Shown here: in pieces, positions 54,650 to 63,109 of the stretch
How positions within the stretch are numbered: the stretch's first letter is position 1
Layout: each line of letters starts with the position of its first letter
Source of the DNA: DATCJA01 sp963734635
Lineage (GTDB): Bacteria; Acidobacteriota; Vicinamibacteria; Vicinamibacterales; UBA2999
NCBI GenBank assembly: GCA_963734635.1
Contig: CAVTIA010000006.1
Span: 411,074 to 475,073, forward strand
Length of the DNA stretch: 64,000 bases
Direction of reading: 5' to 3'
The notes under the pieces: model-generated
The model's database searches: none
Told to the model about the DNA's origin: nothing
What the model saw: only the letters and a program-made list of their open reading frames with translations
Program-made: the position numbers and the translations under genes

Positions 54650-54902
54650 TGTTTCCATAATCGTTGTATCCGCCTGTGATGGCCGCGGGCGGCGCGACGA
54701 GTCCGACCGGCTCCTCCTCCGAAGAGATCCTGTCGGGCCTCGCGCGGGCCCCGCGGCGGTACGGCCGGCGGAAGATCGCGGCGATGCTCGTCGGGCACAC
54801 GGAAGGACGTCATGGCGGACCGTGTCGAGGATGTGCGAATGCTCGTTCCGGCGCCGCGCGCAGCGTTTCGCGCATTTCAATTGAAAAACTCGCCCCACCT
54901 GC
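54650..54902. other. Region without a convincing gene after the ssrA repeats
   Basis: A plus-strand reading contains a fragment like ILSGLARAPRRYGRRKIAAM that is reminiscent of the C-terminal part of some helicase-related proteins. It has no start, no partner domain and no conserved motif. I treat the stretch as degenerate island DNA. Confidence 0.5.
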
Positions 54903-55811
54903 CTAGAGCAGCGTCACGAACCGGCTCGTGCGCACCGTGCAACACTGAAAATTGGTGAGATTCGAGCCCGTTCGCGTGGGGGTTGTCATCAGGTTGTCGG
55001 CCTCGTCCCTGTGAAGGAGATCGCCTGCGTGCCCCATTTCGTGCGCGAGCGTGTCTTGCGCCGCGCTCGAGGCGACGAGGATGAACGACTCCGGAAGCAG
55101 GTAGCAGCCACGCTCGCCCGAACTGATGGTGTCCACCCAGATCGCCTTCAGTATCTGTCTCGGCCAGATCAACCCTGACGGAAATCGAAGGCACCGCAAA
55201 CTCTCGATGAAGCCCCGGCAGCACGACAGCGATTCGTACTCGACCCTGTCGCCGCCGAAATAGCCAGACGCGTTGCACCCCGACGCATTCGCCAGGTAAG
55301 GGCGGCCGGGGACGGTTGTGATGGGCAATGCGATGACCTCTATTCCGCATTGGGCCCAGACCCTGACGGCGGTTTCGATCTGGCTTTGAATGGTCGCGAG
55401 CGGGACGACCGGGACGCCGTCGTCGTTGGCGATCACGATGGGACAAATGCGGAATCGTTTCGATCCCAATCGTATGCCCACGAGGCATCCCAACCACTCG
55501 GGAAATGTGAGGATCCGGTTGCCAAGCCACTCGAGGAAGCCCACGACGTGACTGACGATCCACACCGCGACGAAGACGACCTCGCACACGATCCTGGTGA
55601 CCCAGCTCACGACGGTGATCACGACCCACACGATCCCGCATACGACCTCGGTGATCACCGTCGTGACGACATCGCAGATGTCGTCGAGCGGCCAGGGCAG
55701 CCAACTACACACCGTCTCCGAGATCGTGCGCGACACATTGCGGCACTCTTCGCGGGCCTCGGTGCGCGTTTCTTCGATACGCTCCTGAATCTGCCTGCAG
55801 CGTTCAGCCAT
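54903..55811 (-). CDS. Putative metzincin-type metalloprotease with V/W-rich hydrophobic N-terminal region
   Basis: This 302-residue protein starts at ATG 55811. An N-terminal charged helix (ERCRQIQERIEETRTEAREE) is followed by about 75 residues rich in Val, Trp, Ile and Cys (CDVVTTVITEVVCGIVWVVI and more) that could insert in membranes. The C-terminal half is a zincin: LAHEMGHAGDLLH gives H257, E258, H261 and H267, and the Met-turn candidate is Met275 (DNLM). The Gly expected at position 8 of the metzincin motif is Asp. It overlaps the 2-TM gene upstream by 8 bases. Role unknown; membrane-active protease or toxin are options. Confidence 0.72.
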   Translation of the reverse strand: MAERCRQIQERIEETRTEAREECRNVSRTISETVCSWLPWPLDDICDVVTTVITEVVCGIVWVVITVVSWVTRIVCEVVFVAVWIVSHVVGFLEWLGNRILTFPEWLGCLVGIRLGSKRFRICPIVIANDDGVPVVPLATIQSQIETAVRVWAQCGIEVIALPITTVPGRPYLANASGCNASGYFGGDRVEYESLSCCRGFIESLRCLRFPSGLIWPRQILKAIWVDTISSGERGCYLLPESFILVASSAAQDTLAHEMGHAGDLLHRDEADNLMTTPTRTGSNLTNFQCCTVRTSRFVTLL

Positions 55812-56200
55812 GGGCCACCTTTATCGTGTCGAGCGAAGAATCGAGCTCGTCGGCGAGTTGATGGAGCGATCGCCGGGCACGGCGCAGCCCGACGATCTTG
55901 GCGATGAACATCGTGACGAACGAGATGGCGAAGTAAACCAGTACCGAGACGCCCGATGCTGAGCGCATGAATCGAAACGACACCCGTCACGACCAGCAGC
56001 ACGAAGATCGCCAAGGTCCAGAACCCGGCGACGCGGCCCTGATGGCAGCCGCACGCCCCGTAATGCACGGAGATGCGCCGGCGCACGGCGGCGTTGGCCT
56101 CATCGTCGAGTGCCGGAAATCGTACGTCGAGCGCTCGACGCTCGATCCGCCACACGCTGATTCGTTGTGCGATGGCGCGGATTCCGCCAGGGTCGGACAC
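55804..56200 (-). CDS. Two-TM small protein coupled to the metzincin gene (one frameshift)
   Basis: The ATG at 56200 (MSDPGGIRAIAQRISVWRIE) gives a cytoplasmic lead with HYGACGCHQGRVAG, then TM1 (FWTLAIFVLLVVTGVVSIHA). A slip near 55965 leads to TM2 (VLVYFAISFVTMFIAKIVGL) and a tail LHQLADELDSSLDTIKVAHG ending at 55804. About 131 residues. The stop lies within the start of the metzincin gene, so the two are a coupled cassette. I do not recognise the family. Confidence 0.65.
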
Positions 56201-56653
56201 GACAAGACTTGGGCTACGGCTCGTGATGGGCCTCTACAGGTCTAACGCTGGCTGAGATGGAATCGAACAACCTGCCGCGAGGTGGGTAGTAGGACAGACC
56301 GGCCCGCGTAGCGACGGTCCTATTTCTTGGTCGTTTTCCGCGCTCGAATCTTCACGCGCGGTTTGGTCTCGGGCAAGAGAGTGCAGAACTGGTCGCTCGA
56401 CAGGCGCGCCGACTTCGTCGCCAGGGTTAGGGACGCCGATACTCCGCGGTTCACCACGTCGCCGGCGCGCTATCCGACACCCGCTCCTGCACACGGGGAT
56501 TGGGGTCTGGAAATGCCTCCCGAATTGCCAGAATCGCTCCGCCGAGCGCCGCGTCGAGTAGTGGTTGTGGCTCGAACCGACGGTACAGGATCGGGGTCGG
56601 GAATGGGCGGGCGTCGCGGACCGGCAACCACCGGCGATCTGAGTACAGCTGAC
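56201..56653. other. Gap with no supported gene
   Basis: An open frame runs through part of this stretch (from 56327) and into the WD40 remnant. Its composition (Arg/Pro/Gly-rich, no motif) does not look coding. No RNA gene, tandem repeat or strong hairpin was seen. Confidence 0.5.
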
Positions 56654-56920
56654 GTGTCTTCGGTGTGCCAGTTACAGCCCCGCGCGATCCTACGTGGTGT
56701 AGAGGACCCGATCAAGTCGGTTGCCATCAGCCCTAATGGCGCACTCGGGATTTCGCTCACGTACGGCAGTGTGGCGCTGCTGTGGCGCCTTGATAGCAAA
56801 GAGTTGGCGGATCTGGTCTGTCACAAGGCATGGGGCAATCTCACCCAGGCCGAATGGACGAAGTTCGTCGGATCCGACGTGCCTTACGAGCCGACCTGCC
56901 CTGACCTCCCGCCCGCGTAG
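56654..56920 (+). pseudogene. C-terminal remnant of a WD40-repeat protein
   Basis: The last 75 residues read IKSVAISPNGALGISLTYGS, VALLWRLDSKELADLVC and NLTQAEWTKFVGSDVPYEPT before the stop. This is the terminal WD40 blade and C-terminal tail of large WD40/NACHT-type proteins. No earlier blade or NTPase domain is present upstream, so it is a truncated relic in the island. Confidence 0.65.
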
Positions 56921-57127
56921 GTGCCCTTACGGCTGAACGCCGGACTCGATAGACCACAACACGTCGAGCAGGTGGCACATTACTAGACTTCAGTGATGCA
57001 ACTTCGCGACGCAACTCCGGAGAGCTTCGCAATGCCTCGTAGCTGATCGAGGGCAGGTCAGATAAACGATCTTTCGATCGAGAACCTGCCGTCGGAAATC
57101 ACATTCAACTACGCCGCCTACTGTGCT

Positions 57128-57355
57128 ATGCCGGGAGGCGGGGCGCATAACGCGCATTCTGGCGGGCATGAGACTGTTTTCGTTCAAATCGTGGCTTGTG
57201 AATCGGAGCTGACGGCGGCGGAGCTGCTGTACCGGTTTTGTACTTGCACTGCGGTCTTCTATCGTTTCTTGCCGATTGAGCCCATAGCGTTCTCGAAATC
57301 ATTCGAGAATCTGAAGATCGTGGCAGACCGACTCCCGGAACGGCTACACGGATAG
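57128..57355 (+). CDS. Hypothetical protein (75 aa), doubtful
   Basis: The frame starts MPGGGAHNAHSGGHETVFVQ and contains LTAAELLYRFCTCTAVFYRF. It has no domain I know and only weak coding character. It lies between the WD40 relic and the recombinase relic and overlaps the end of the latter on the other strand. It may be a gene fragment. Confidence 0.25.
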   Translation: MPGGGAHNAHSGGHETVFVQIVACESELTAAELLYRFCTCTAVFYRFLPIEPIAFSKSFENLKIVADRLPERLHG

Positions 57356-57715
57356 CCGCTCCGCGGTGATGTCCGCCGATTCCTGAGGGGTGCTGCCGGC
57401 AGGATTTTGAAACAGGCGGGCCCGCTCGCGGTGGATGCGGGATGGGGGCACGCCGAGGCGCTTGCCGGCCTCGCGCACCGACAGCCCGGCGACTCGCTCA
57501 AGGTCGCGTTCGTTGATGCGCTGCCGACGTCGACCGAGGCGCTGGTCCTGGGCCCTGGCGCGGGCGAGGCCGGCCTTTACCCGCTCGACGATGCGCTCCC
57601 GTTCGAATTGCGCGACGCACCCAGGACGGCCATCTGGAGCCGGCCCGCGGGTGTCGTGGTGTCGATCCCTTCGTTGAGTGAGACGAAGGCGACGCCGAGT
57701 GCCTGGCCGTGAACG
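57344..57715 (-). pseudogene. Serine recombinase (resolvase/invertase) remnant, N-terminus missing
   Basis: The reading FVSLNEGIDTTTPAGRLQMA, then CVAQFERERIVERVKAGLAR, is the central part of a small serine recombinase. A C-terminal helix-turn-helix follows (LERVAGLSVREAGKRLGVPP, SRIHRERARLFQN). One frameshift near 57625 separates them. The catalytic N-terminal half with the active Ser is absent, so the gene is broken. It marks past mobile-element activity in the island. Confidence 0.8.
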
Positions 57716-57773
57716 CCTCGCGCTCATTGCGCCAATATGCGCGCCCGACATGCCACGCCACAAAGGGCCATCG

Positions 57774-57983
57774 ATGACATCTTGGAGCCGGCCAGTCGAC
57801 CACGCCAACATTGAGATTGAACACAACGGGAAGCGATACGTGGGCGCCTACTCGTCGGATAACGTGATGGTGACCGTCTGGTACGGCGGCGCTTCAACGA
57901 AAGCGCTTTTCCATACCAACTCACCGGAAGCGCTCGCGCTCCTACTCTTGGGTGAGCTGGTGGCCGAAACACGACCCGACTAG
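57774..57983 (+). CDS. Small conserved-type hypothetical protein (69 aa)
   Basis: The ATG at 57774 gives MTSWSRPVDHANIEIEHNGK, then RYVGAYSSDNVMVTVWYGGA and LALLLLGELVAETRPD. It resembles a group of short bacterial proteins with an N-terminal I-x-V-x-G-K beta-hairpin and a C-terminal helix. No function is known. It is an intact frame in otherwise broken surroundings. Confidence 0.55.
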   Translation: MTSWSRPVDHANIEIEHNGKRYVGAYSSDNVMVTVWYGGASTKALFHTNSPEALALLLLGELVAETRPD

Positions 57984-58070
57984 AGCCAGACAGGCGCGGA
58001 GCATGTCGTCAGTGTCTGACGACCGGAGGCGCGCACCGGCTTCGTGTCAGCGTGCCGTGCGCGGCGTCAT

Positions 58071-58583
58071 TTACCCAGCTTTCGCCGCCAGCTTGCGTCC
58101 GCGCTCGAGGAGCCCGATGTCGCCTGTCGAGAACGTTTCGGTCAGATGGAGCGCTTCTCCGAAGCGCTTGCCCATCCACAGGTTGTCGAACTCCTGCGGC
58201 ACGAAGAACGCGGCGGCGAAGATGCCATCGTCCCGGAACACGAGCGCCGCCGCGAACGAGCAGTTCCAGTTATCGCCGGCGCTTTCGGGCTCGAAGCGGA
58301 TGTACACCGGCGATTTCGAGAGGTTCGCGGTGTCCAGCGGAAAGCCGACGCGCGGATCGTTCTGCTGGCGATTGTTGACCCGGATCTGCGGAGGTGGCAG
58401 GTTCGGCTCGATCGGCCCGCGGCCCATGATGTATTCGCGTAGCGACCCGCGCTCGAAATCGTCCACGCTGGAATCCAGTCGGAACTCCCGTCCGCAGATG
58501 CCCAGAAACACGCGGCCGTCGGTTCCGGCCCCACTGAAATTGCCTGTGACGACCTGACACAAGATGCCCGTAATCCTCGCCAT
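58071..58583 (-). CDS. PLAT/LH2-domain protein
   Basis: The ATG at 58583, after GGAGGCGAG, gives 170 residues without a signal peptide. The start ARITGILCQVVTGNFSGAGT followed by DGRVFLGICGREF and VDDFERGSLREYIMG is the PLAT/LH2 beta-sandwich, seen in lipoxygenases and alpha-toxin, where it binds lipids or proteins. The second half (SPVYIRFEPESAGDNWNCSF) continues the sandwich; no catalytic domain is attached. Its role in this island is unknown. Confidence 0.75.
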   Translation of the reverse strand: MARITGILCQVVTGNFSGAGTDGRVFLGICGREFRLDSSVDDFERGSLREYIMGRGPIEPNLPPPQIRVNNRQQNDPRVGFPLDTANLSKSPVYIRFEPESAGDNWNCSFAAALVFRDDGIFAAAFFVPQEFDNLWMGKRFGEALHLTETFSTGDIGLLERGRKLAAKAG

Positions 58584-58709
58584 CTCGCCTCCGTCAACAT
58601 AACTCTGGAATGATGAGACTTTACCGCACTTTGACCGGAACCCCAATTCCGAACAGGGCTGCTGCCGCTGAATTTCAACAGCGGGAGGGACATCCCCCAA
58701 ACAATTGAC

Positions 58710-59507
58710 GGCACTGTCAACTTAACGCGGATGGCGGCATACGAGGGCGATGTCGCCCGCCCGTCGCCTCAGGCTGCGGCCACGGCTTCCCACGTGTCAA
58801 AGGCCCGCGAACGCAGCAGCCGTTGCTGGGCGGCACGCAGCTGATGTCGTCCCACGCTGAACAGATTCCGTACGACATCGTGGACGACCAGAAAGCGCTG
58901 GGCCTGCGCCGCCGATTTGAAGCGGCGCATGTGACGCTCGCGTCGCCGTGTGGGCTGGTGGGAGACTTCGGCCCGGTTGTTGGCGTGGCGGGTGGTGTCA
59001 TGCACAACCGACGGCATGACGACCCGATGCGCGGCGCGGTAGCTCCCAAGTCGATCGGTGACAAGGCGCCACGGGACGCGGGCACTTCGCTTGAGCAAAC
59101 GCCGAAAGAACCGGGCGGCAGCGTGGCGGTCCCGGCGGGGCTGGAGCAAGATGTCGATGACGTCGCCGTCTTGGTCCACGGCGCGCCAGAGGTACTGACG
59201 CTGGCCGCGAATCGTCACAAAGAGTTCGTCCAGATGCCACGTGTCGCCCACGGGCCCGGCCCGATGCCGAAGCCGCCGTGCGTACGCGAGGCCGAAGGTC
59301 TCGGACCAGTGCCGGATGGTTTCGTAGGAGACGGTGATGCCGCGTTGCGCGAGGACGTCTTCGACGTCTCGGAAGCTCAGAGTGAAGCGGTAGTAGAGCC
59401 AGACCGCGTGGCTGATGATCGCGGGCGGGAATCGGTACCGTGGATAGCGGACGGCATCGTCGGGCATCTAGCTACTCTGCCCGCGGTGGCCTCAAGTTGA
59501 CAATGCC
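58710..59507 (-). mobile_element. IS6-family insertion sequence (798 bp)
   Basis: Terminal inverted repeats are GGCACTGTCAACTTAA (58710-58725) and the complement of 59492-59507, which reads GGCATTGTCAACTTGA: 14 of 16 positions match. The size, near 800 bp, and the single transposase gene are typical of IS6. The 8-bp flanks (CAATTGAC and AGCGCGCC) do not match, so no target duplication is seen. The right end abuts an IS630 remnant. Confidence 0.88.
58769..59467 (-). CDS. IS6-family transposase
   Basis: This 232-residue DDE transposase begins YRFPPAIISHAVWLYYRFTL, the IS6/IS26 N-terminal helix-turn-helix region with LSFRDVEDVLAQRGITVSYE. Catalytic residues are D80 in WHLDELFV, D138 in VTDRLGSY, and E167 in NNRAEVSHQ. 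The frame is intact, so the element may still be active. It makes replicative cointegrates in related elements. Confidence 0.95.
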   Translation of the reverse strand: MPDDAVRYPRYRFPPAIISHAVWLYYRFTLSFRDVEDVLAQRGITVSYETIRHWSETFGLAYARRLRHRAGPVGDTWHLDELFVTIRGQRQYLWRAVDQDGDVIDILLQPRRDRHAAARFFRRLLKRSARVPWRLVTDRLGSYRAAHRVVMPSVVHDTTRHANNRAEVSHQPTRRRERHMRRFKSAAQAQRFLVVHDVVRNLFSVGRHQLRAAQQRLLRSRAFDTWEAVAAA

Positions 59508-59870
59508 AGCGCGCCGCACCCGAAGCGCAGGTCCATCGGTCGAGCGCGTTGCGAGCGTTGCAGCGGACGGGATACGTCTTCAAAAAAACGGCCGCGGCCG
59601 GCGGAGCAAGACGGTCCGATAGTCCAGGCCGAGCGGCGCGCCTTCCGGGACTGGATTGGCCGCGTCGATGTGCGCCGCTTGGTATTTCTCGATGAATCGG
59701 GCGCAAATCTGGCGATGGGGCGCTCGCACGTGGGTGCCCCGGGGGAGTGTGCTCGTCGAGCCGCGTCCGCGGAACTGTGGCGATAACCTGACCCTGGTCG
59801 GCGCGATGCGAGTTGATCGGTGGCTGACGATGAGCACCGCCTGGGGCGCGATGACCACGCCTCGGTTTAC
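59508..59870 (+). pseudogene. IS630-family transposase remnant
   Basis: The plus strand encodes HRSSALRALQRTGYVFKK, then VQAERRAFRDWIGRVDVRRL, VFLDESGANLAMGRSH and, after a slip near 59735, PRNCGDNLTLVGAMRVDRWL and MSTAWGAMT. This is the central DDE part of an IS630 transposase. The 5' half is cut exactly at the IS6 right repeat, and the 3' part is missing where the muramidase remnant begins. The order suggests that IS6 inserted into, or deleted part of, an older IS630. Confidence 0.8.
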
Positions 59871-59883
59871 TCAGAGACCGTAG

Positions 59884-60232
59884 TTAAATCCCATGATCTG
59901 AAAGGCACCCCAACTGGCGGATTGATGCGCAGCGTCGCGGTCGAGGGCGCGCGCGCCGCAAGCGCTCCCACTCACCGACAAGAGTTTTGGCGTAGGTGCG
60001 TCTTCGTCCACTTGGGATAACTGAGATCTGGACGATCAGCATCGAACCGACCCTGCGTGAGGCGATGAAAGGCATGCCCCTCGAACAACACCTTCGGCTC
60101 CTCAGCTGGCAGCGGAAGGAAGCCGCTCCCGCCCGACTCTACCTCCGCGACAGCTTTCAATATCGGTTCGTCGATGCCAAGCCGGATTGAGAGGGCACGC
60201 CACGCGGTGGGAGATATCTCGCGATTTACCAT
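59884..60232 (-). pseudogene. N-acetylmuramidase (DUF3380) remnant, 3' truncated
   Basis: The ATG at 60232 (MVNREISPTAWRALSIRLGI) leads to ILKAVAEVESGGSGFLPLPA, VLFEGHAFHRLTQGRFDADR and DLSYPKWTK. After a slip near 59980 comes QSASWGAFQIMGFNYG. This is the N-terminal part of phage-type N-acetylmuramidases; the catalytic Glu is in AEVESGGSG. The C-terminal third is lost at the junction with the IS630 remnant. Likely a phage or island lysis/entry gene relic. Confidence 0.78.
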
Positions 60233-60523
60233 AACCCTCCTGATGACCGGAGCTTGCAAACGCGCACCGGTCGAGAATCGGTTCGCTTCGGAATCAGTCG
60301 CGAACCCGCTCGAGCGAACTACCGTCTGTGAAGGCTCGTTTCGGCCGTTGTCCTCAAGAGAGCAGGGACGCTACTAGCTCGTCCATTAGGGGCAAATCCG
60401 TCCCGAGAGGCTGATTATTTCAACCTCGGCCCAGTTCCAATTCGTCTAGAATGCTGCTTCCTGAAAGTGCGGCTGCGCCTCGAAGGAAACGCCGGTTGAT
60501 CGCCCCTGTGAAGGTAATCATCT

Positions 60524-62017
60524 TTGTCGTACAAGGCCTGCCTCGTTGGAACGTTGATGACACCCCCCTCACAGTGGGCGGGCGATTTGCGTACGCTTCC
60601 GGATGCGGTTGAGTGGCTGGAGGTCAGAGCAGACCTAATCGGACATCTTGATCCCGAATGGCTCCGTAGTCATTTCAAAGGGAGCCTCCTCTTCACGCTC
60701 CGGAGCGCCGCCGAAGGCGGTCGCTTTGACGGTTCGCCAGATGAAAGGCGGAACCTCCTCCTTCGCGCGGCGCAGTACTATGATCTTGTCGACCTCGAGG
60801 TCGAACGGGATCTCGTCCCAGAATTACTTGCCGGCATTCCGGCACACAAGCGTCTGATCTCGTGGACTGGAGATGCTGACCCGCAAGGACTTCGCGCGCG
60901 CCTCCAACAAGTCACGGCATTCGACGCTCGGTTGTACAAGCTGGCTCCAGGGGCCACCAAGAACAGGGATGGCTTCTCTCCTTTGGCCGCGCTGCGCTCG
61001 TCCAATCGAAAAGACATCGTCGCGTTCGCAACCGGCGAGGCGGGATTCTGGACACGCCTGCTGGCGCCGCGCATCGGCGCGCCATTTGTCTTCGGCGCTG
61101 TCGGAGGTGCCCAGCGGTCGCTGAGCGAGCCCTCGATCTGCCAGCTCATACAAGACTACGGCCTGCCGCGCCTGCCACCTATCGCTGATCTCTACGGCAT
61201 CGTCGGAAACCCCGTGGTTCACTCGCTTTCACCTCGTTTGCACAATGCGGCATACCGGGCGCTTGGCCTTCCTGGTCTGTTCGTGCCGTTTCAAGAAGAG
61301 TCTTTCGACGACTTCTGGCAGGACATGGTCCGTGGTGAGACGCTCGAATTGTTTGGCGCCTCGATTAAGGGTCTCACTGTGGCGTCCCCACACAAGGAAA
61401 CCGCGCTGAATGCCGGCGCTTCTAGTAGCGCGATGGTTCTGCGAGCCAACGCAACGAACATCTTCACGAAGAATGGAAACGGCTGGAAAGCGGACACCAC
61501 GGATCCGGAAGGCACCGTGGTTGCGCTGCAGGAACACGGCGTCCCCATCAGCCGGCAGAAGATAGCCGTCATCGGGTGCGGAGGAGCAGGCCGGGCGGTT
61601 GCGGCCGCGCTCGACGAAATGGGCGCCGATGTGACGCTTGTCAATAGGAGTTTGGACCGCGGCATCCGTGCACGGAAACTGCTCGGCTTGCCCTTTGTCC
61701 CCCTCTCCGACTTCTCGACCGCGGATTATTCGATGGTGGTGAACGCAACGCCGGTCGGGCGAAACGGCGAAACGTTGCCGTTCGACTTGCGACGGATGCG
61801 AACGGGCGGCTCGGTAGTTGATTTGACATACGGCGATGAGCTAAGCCCGTTGATTCGTCAGGCTCTGTCGCTCGGCTTGACCGCGATCGAGGGTCTCGAG
61901 GTGTTGCTGATCCAGGTGCTTCGACAGTTTCGCCTCATGACCGCCGTGGACATGCCGCGGGATCTGTCCAGGGAGCGACTCGGATCGCGCGCACGGGAGC
62001 TCTCTGCGGCGCGATGA
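60524..62017 (+). CDS. Bifunctional type I 3-dehydroquinate dehydratase / shikimate dehydrogenase, AroD catalytic His replaced
   Basis: The TTG start at 60524 gives 497 residues. The N-terminal AroD-like barrel (WLEVRADLIGHLDPEW, LLFTLRSAAEGGRF, catalytic Lys in LYKLAPGAT) has SWTG where SWHG with the general-base His is expected (Thr codon 60866-60868). The C-terminal AroE domain is complete: GIVGNPVVHSLSPRLHNAAY, SIKGLTVASPHKE (Lys), DTTDPEG (Asp) and the NADP loop VIGCGGAGRAVAAAL. Dehydrogenase activity is likely; dehydratase activity is doubtful. It lies alone in the island beside two paralogous small genes. Confidence 0.9.
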   Translation: MSYKACLVGTLMTPPSQWAGDLRTLPDAVEWLEVRADLIGHLDPEWLRSHFKGSLLFTLRSAAEGGRFDGSPDERRNLLLRAAQYYDLVDLEVERDLVPELLAGIPAHKRLISWTGDADPQGLRARLQQVTAFDARLYKLAPGATKNRDGFSPLAALRSSNRKDIVAFATGEAGFWTRLLAPRIGAPFVFGAVGGAQRSLSEPSICQLIQDYGLPRLPPIADLYGIVGNPVVHSLSPRLHNAAYRALGLPGLFVPFQEESFDDFWQDMVRGETLELFGASIKGLTVASPHKETALNAGASSSAMVLRANATNIFTKNGNGWKADTTDPEGTVVALQEHGVPISRQKIAVIGCGGAGRAVAAALDEMGADVTLVNRSLDRGIRARKLLGLPFVPLSDFSTADYSMVVNATPVGRNGETLPFDLRRMRTGGSVVDLTYGDELSPLIRQALSLGLTAIEGLEVLLIQVLRQFRLMTAVDMPRDLSRERLGSRARELSAAR

Positions 62018-62049
62018 TCGGGCGCTGGCGGCCGATGCGGCGTTAGAGG

Positions 62050-62469
62050 ATGGAAACAGCGATGAATCCAGTGAAATTTGTGCGGACCGACGAGCAGGTG
62101 GAGTCGGCAAGTCCGGGGCCGTTCGAAATTGACCCTTCGCCGCTGATGGGCTGTTGGATCAATACCAATACCGACACTCCGGGAATTGCCAAGGTGATCA
62201 TTTCCCGCTCGGACCACGATGTGTCGGTCCGGATATTTTCCGCCAGCGGTCCCACGCCGCGTGACTGGGGAAACGCCAACGTCGAGGTCCTGTACTCGAC
62301 CGGCGTCCACTCGTTGACCGCAACGGCTTTCGTGGCCAGGTACGACTTCGACTTCATAGAGACTTGTCTGGAAGCGAATCTGAGCCTGGGCCTCCTGGTG
62401 ATCGCCACCTACAGCACGTTCAAGGACGACACTGGTCGTTCGAATTACTTTGCACGCGAGTTCTTTTAA
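62050..62469 (+). CDS. Small beta-rich protein, first of a tandem paralogous pair
   Basis: The 139-residue frame starts at ATG 62050 (an alternative ATG at 62062 has different spacing). The core reads LMGCWINTNTDTPGIAKVII, then TPRDWGNANVEVLYST, FVARYDFDFIETCLEA, GLLVIATYSTFKDDTGRSNY and FAREFF. It has alternating beta-strand patterns and no signal peptide. This resembles a widespread but uncharacterised calycin-like family with a G-x-W-x-N start and a D-W-G centre. It is paired with the next gene and follows the AroDE gene. Confidence 0.75.
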   Translation: METAMNPVKFVRTDEQVESASPGPFEIDPSPLMGCWINTNTDTPGIAKVIISRSDHDVSVRIFSASGPTPRDWGNANVEVLYSTGVHSLTATAFVARYDFDFIETCLEANLSLGLLVIATYSTFKDDTGRSNYFAREFF

Positions 62470-62576
62470 AAATCCATTGCAGGAGGCGTCTCCGAACTGA
62501 CCGCTCTTTACAGCGTCAGCTTCGTTCACAAGCGGCAACTCCTCAGTGAAGTTAGTCTCGGAGAGGAGAGACACGA

Positions 62577-63000
62577 ATGGACTTCGTGAAGACTATCTCA
62601 ATCGAAGCAGGCTTGAGGCAACGGAGCCGGTTCCCCGAAGTTTTCCCGGACGTCACACCGTTCGTCGGCTACTGGTTGTCGACCAACAAGGACACTCAGG
62701 GGATTGCGAAGCTCATTGTGAACGGCGACGAGCACGGTCTGTTCGTGCAGGCGTTCGGCGCGGGCGTTCCCTCCTTGTATGAGTGGGGAAAAGTGAAGGC
62801 AACGGTGTTTGCCGACAGTGCCACGACGAACACGGGGGCGCGCGTTCCGCGCCTTCTATGACCTTGGCTTCAAAGAAACTATTCTGCAAGCGAAGGTGGA
62901 AAAAGGCGTGCTGGTCGTCGCCAACTTCAACCGGTTCAAGGACGGCAGCCGCCGCGCGAGCTACTTCTCGAGGGAATTCTTCTATCGTGCGGCTGTGTAG
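62577..63000 (+). CDS. Second paralogue of the small beta-rich protein (one frameshift)
   Basis: The ATG at 62577 (MDFVKTISIEAGLRQRSRFP) leads to FVGYWLSTNKDTQGIAKLIV, FGAGVPSLYEWGKVKATVF, and after a slip near 62840 to RAFYDLGFKETILQAKVEKG, LVVANFNRFKDGSRRASYFS and REFFYRAAV. About 141 residues. Side by side with the previous gene it shares GxW..TN.DT.GIAK.I, WG, A.YD..F.ET, FKD...R..YF.REFF, so the two arose by tandem duplication. Function unknown. Confidence 0.75.
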
Positions 63001-63109
63001 TTCAGCGCATCAAGCCAAATAGCGAGTCATCGGATGACGCTTGATTCCGCGGTCTTCTCCGCCGTCCTGCGACGTGAGCGTGAGCGGGGCCGGCTCGAAC
63101 TCCGAACAG

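Noticed and set aside
54664..54906. Reading frame with a helicase-like fragment after ssrA
   Set aside because: Only about 20 residues look familiar and there is no start or domain context.
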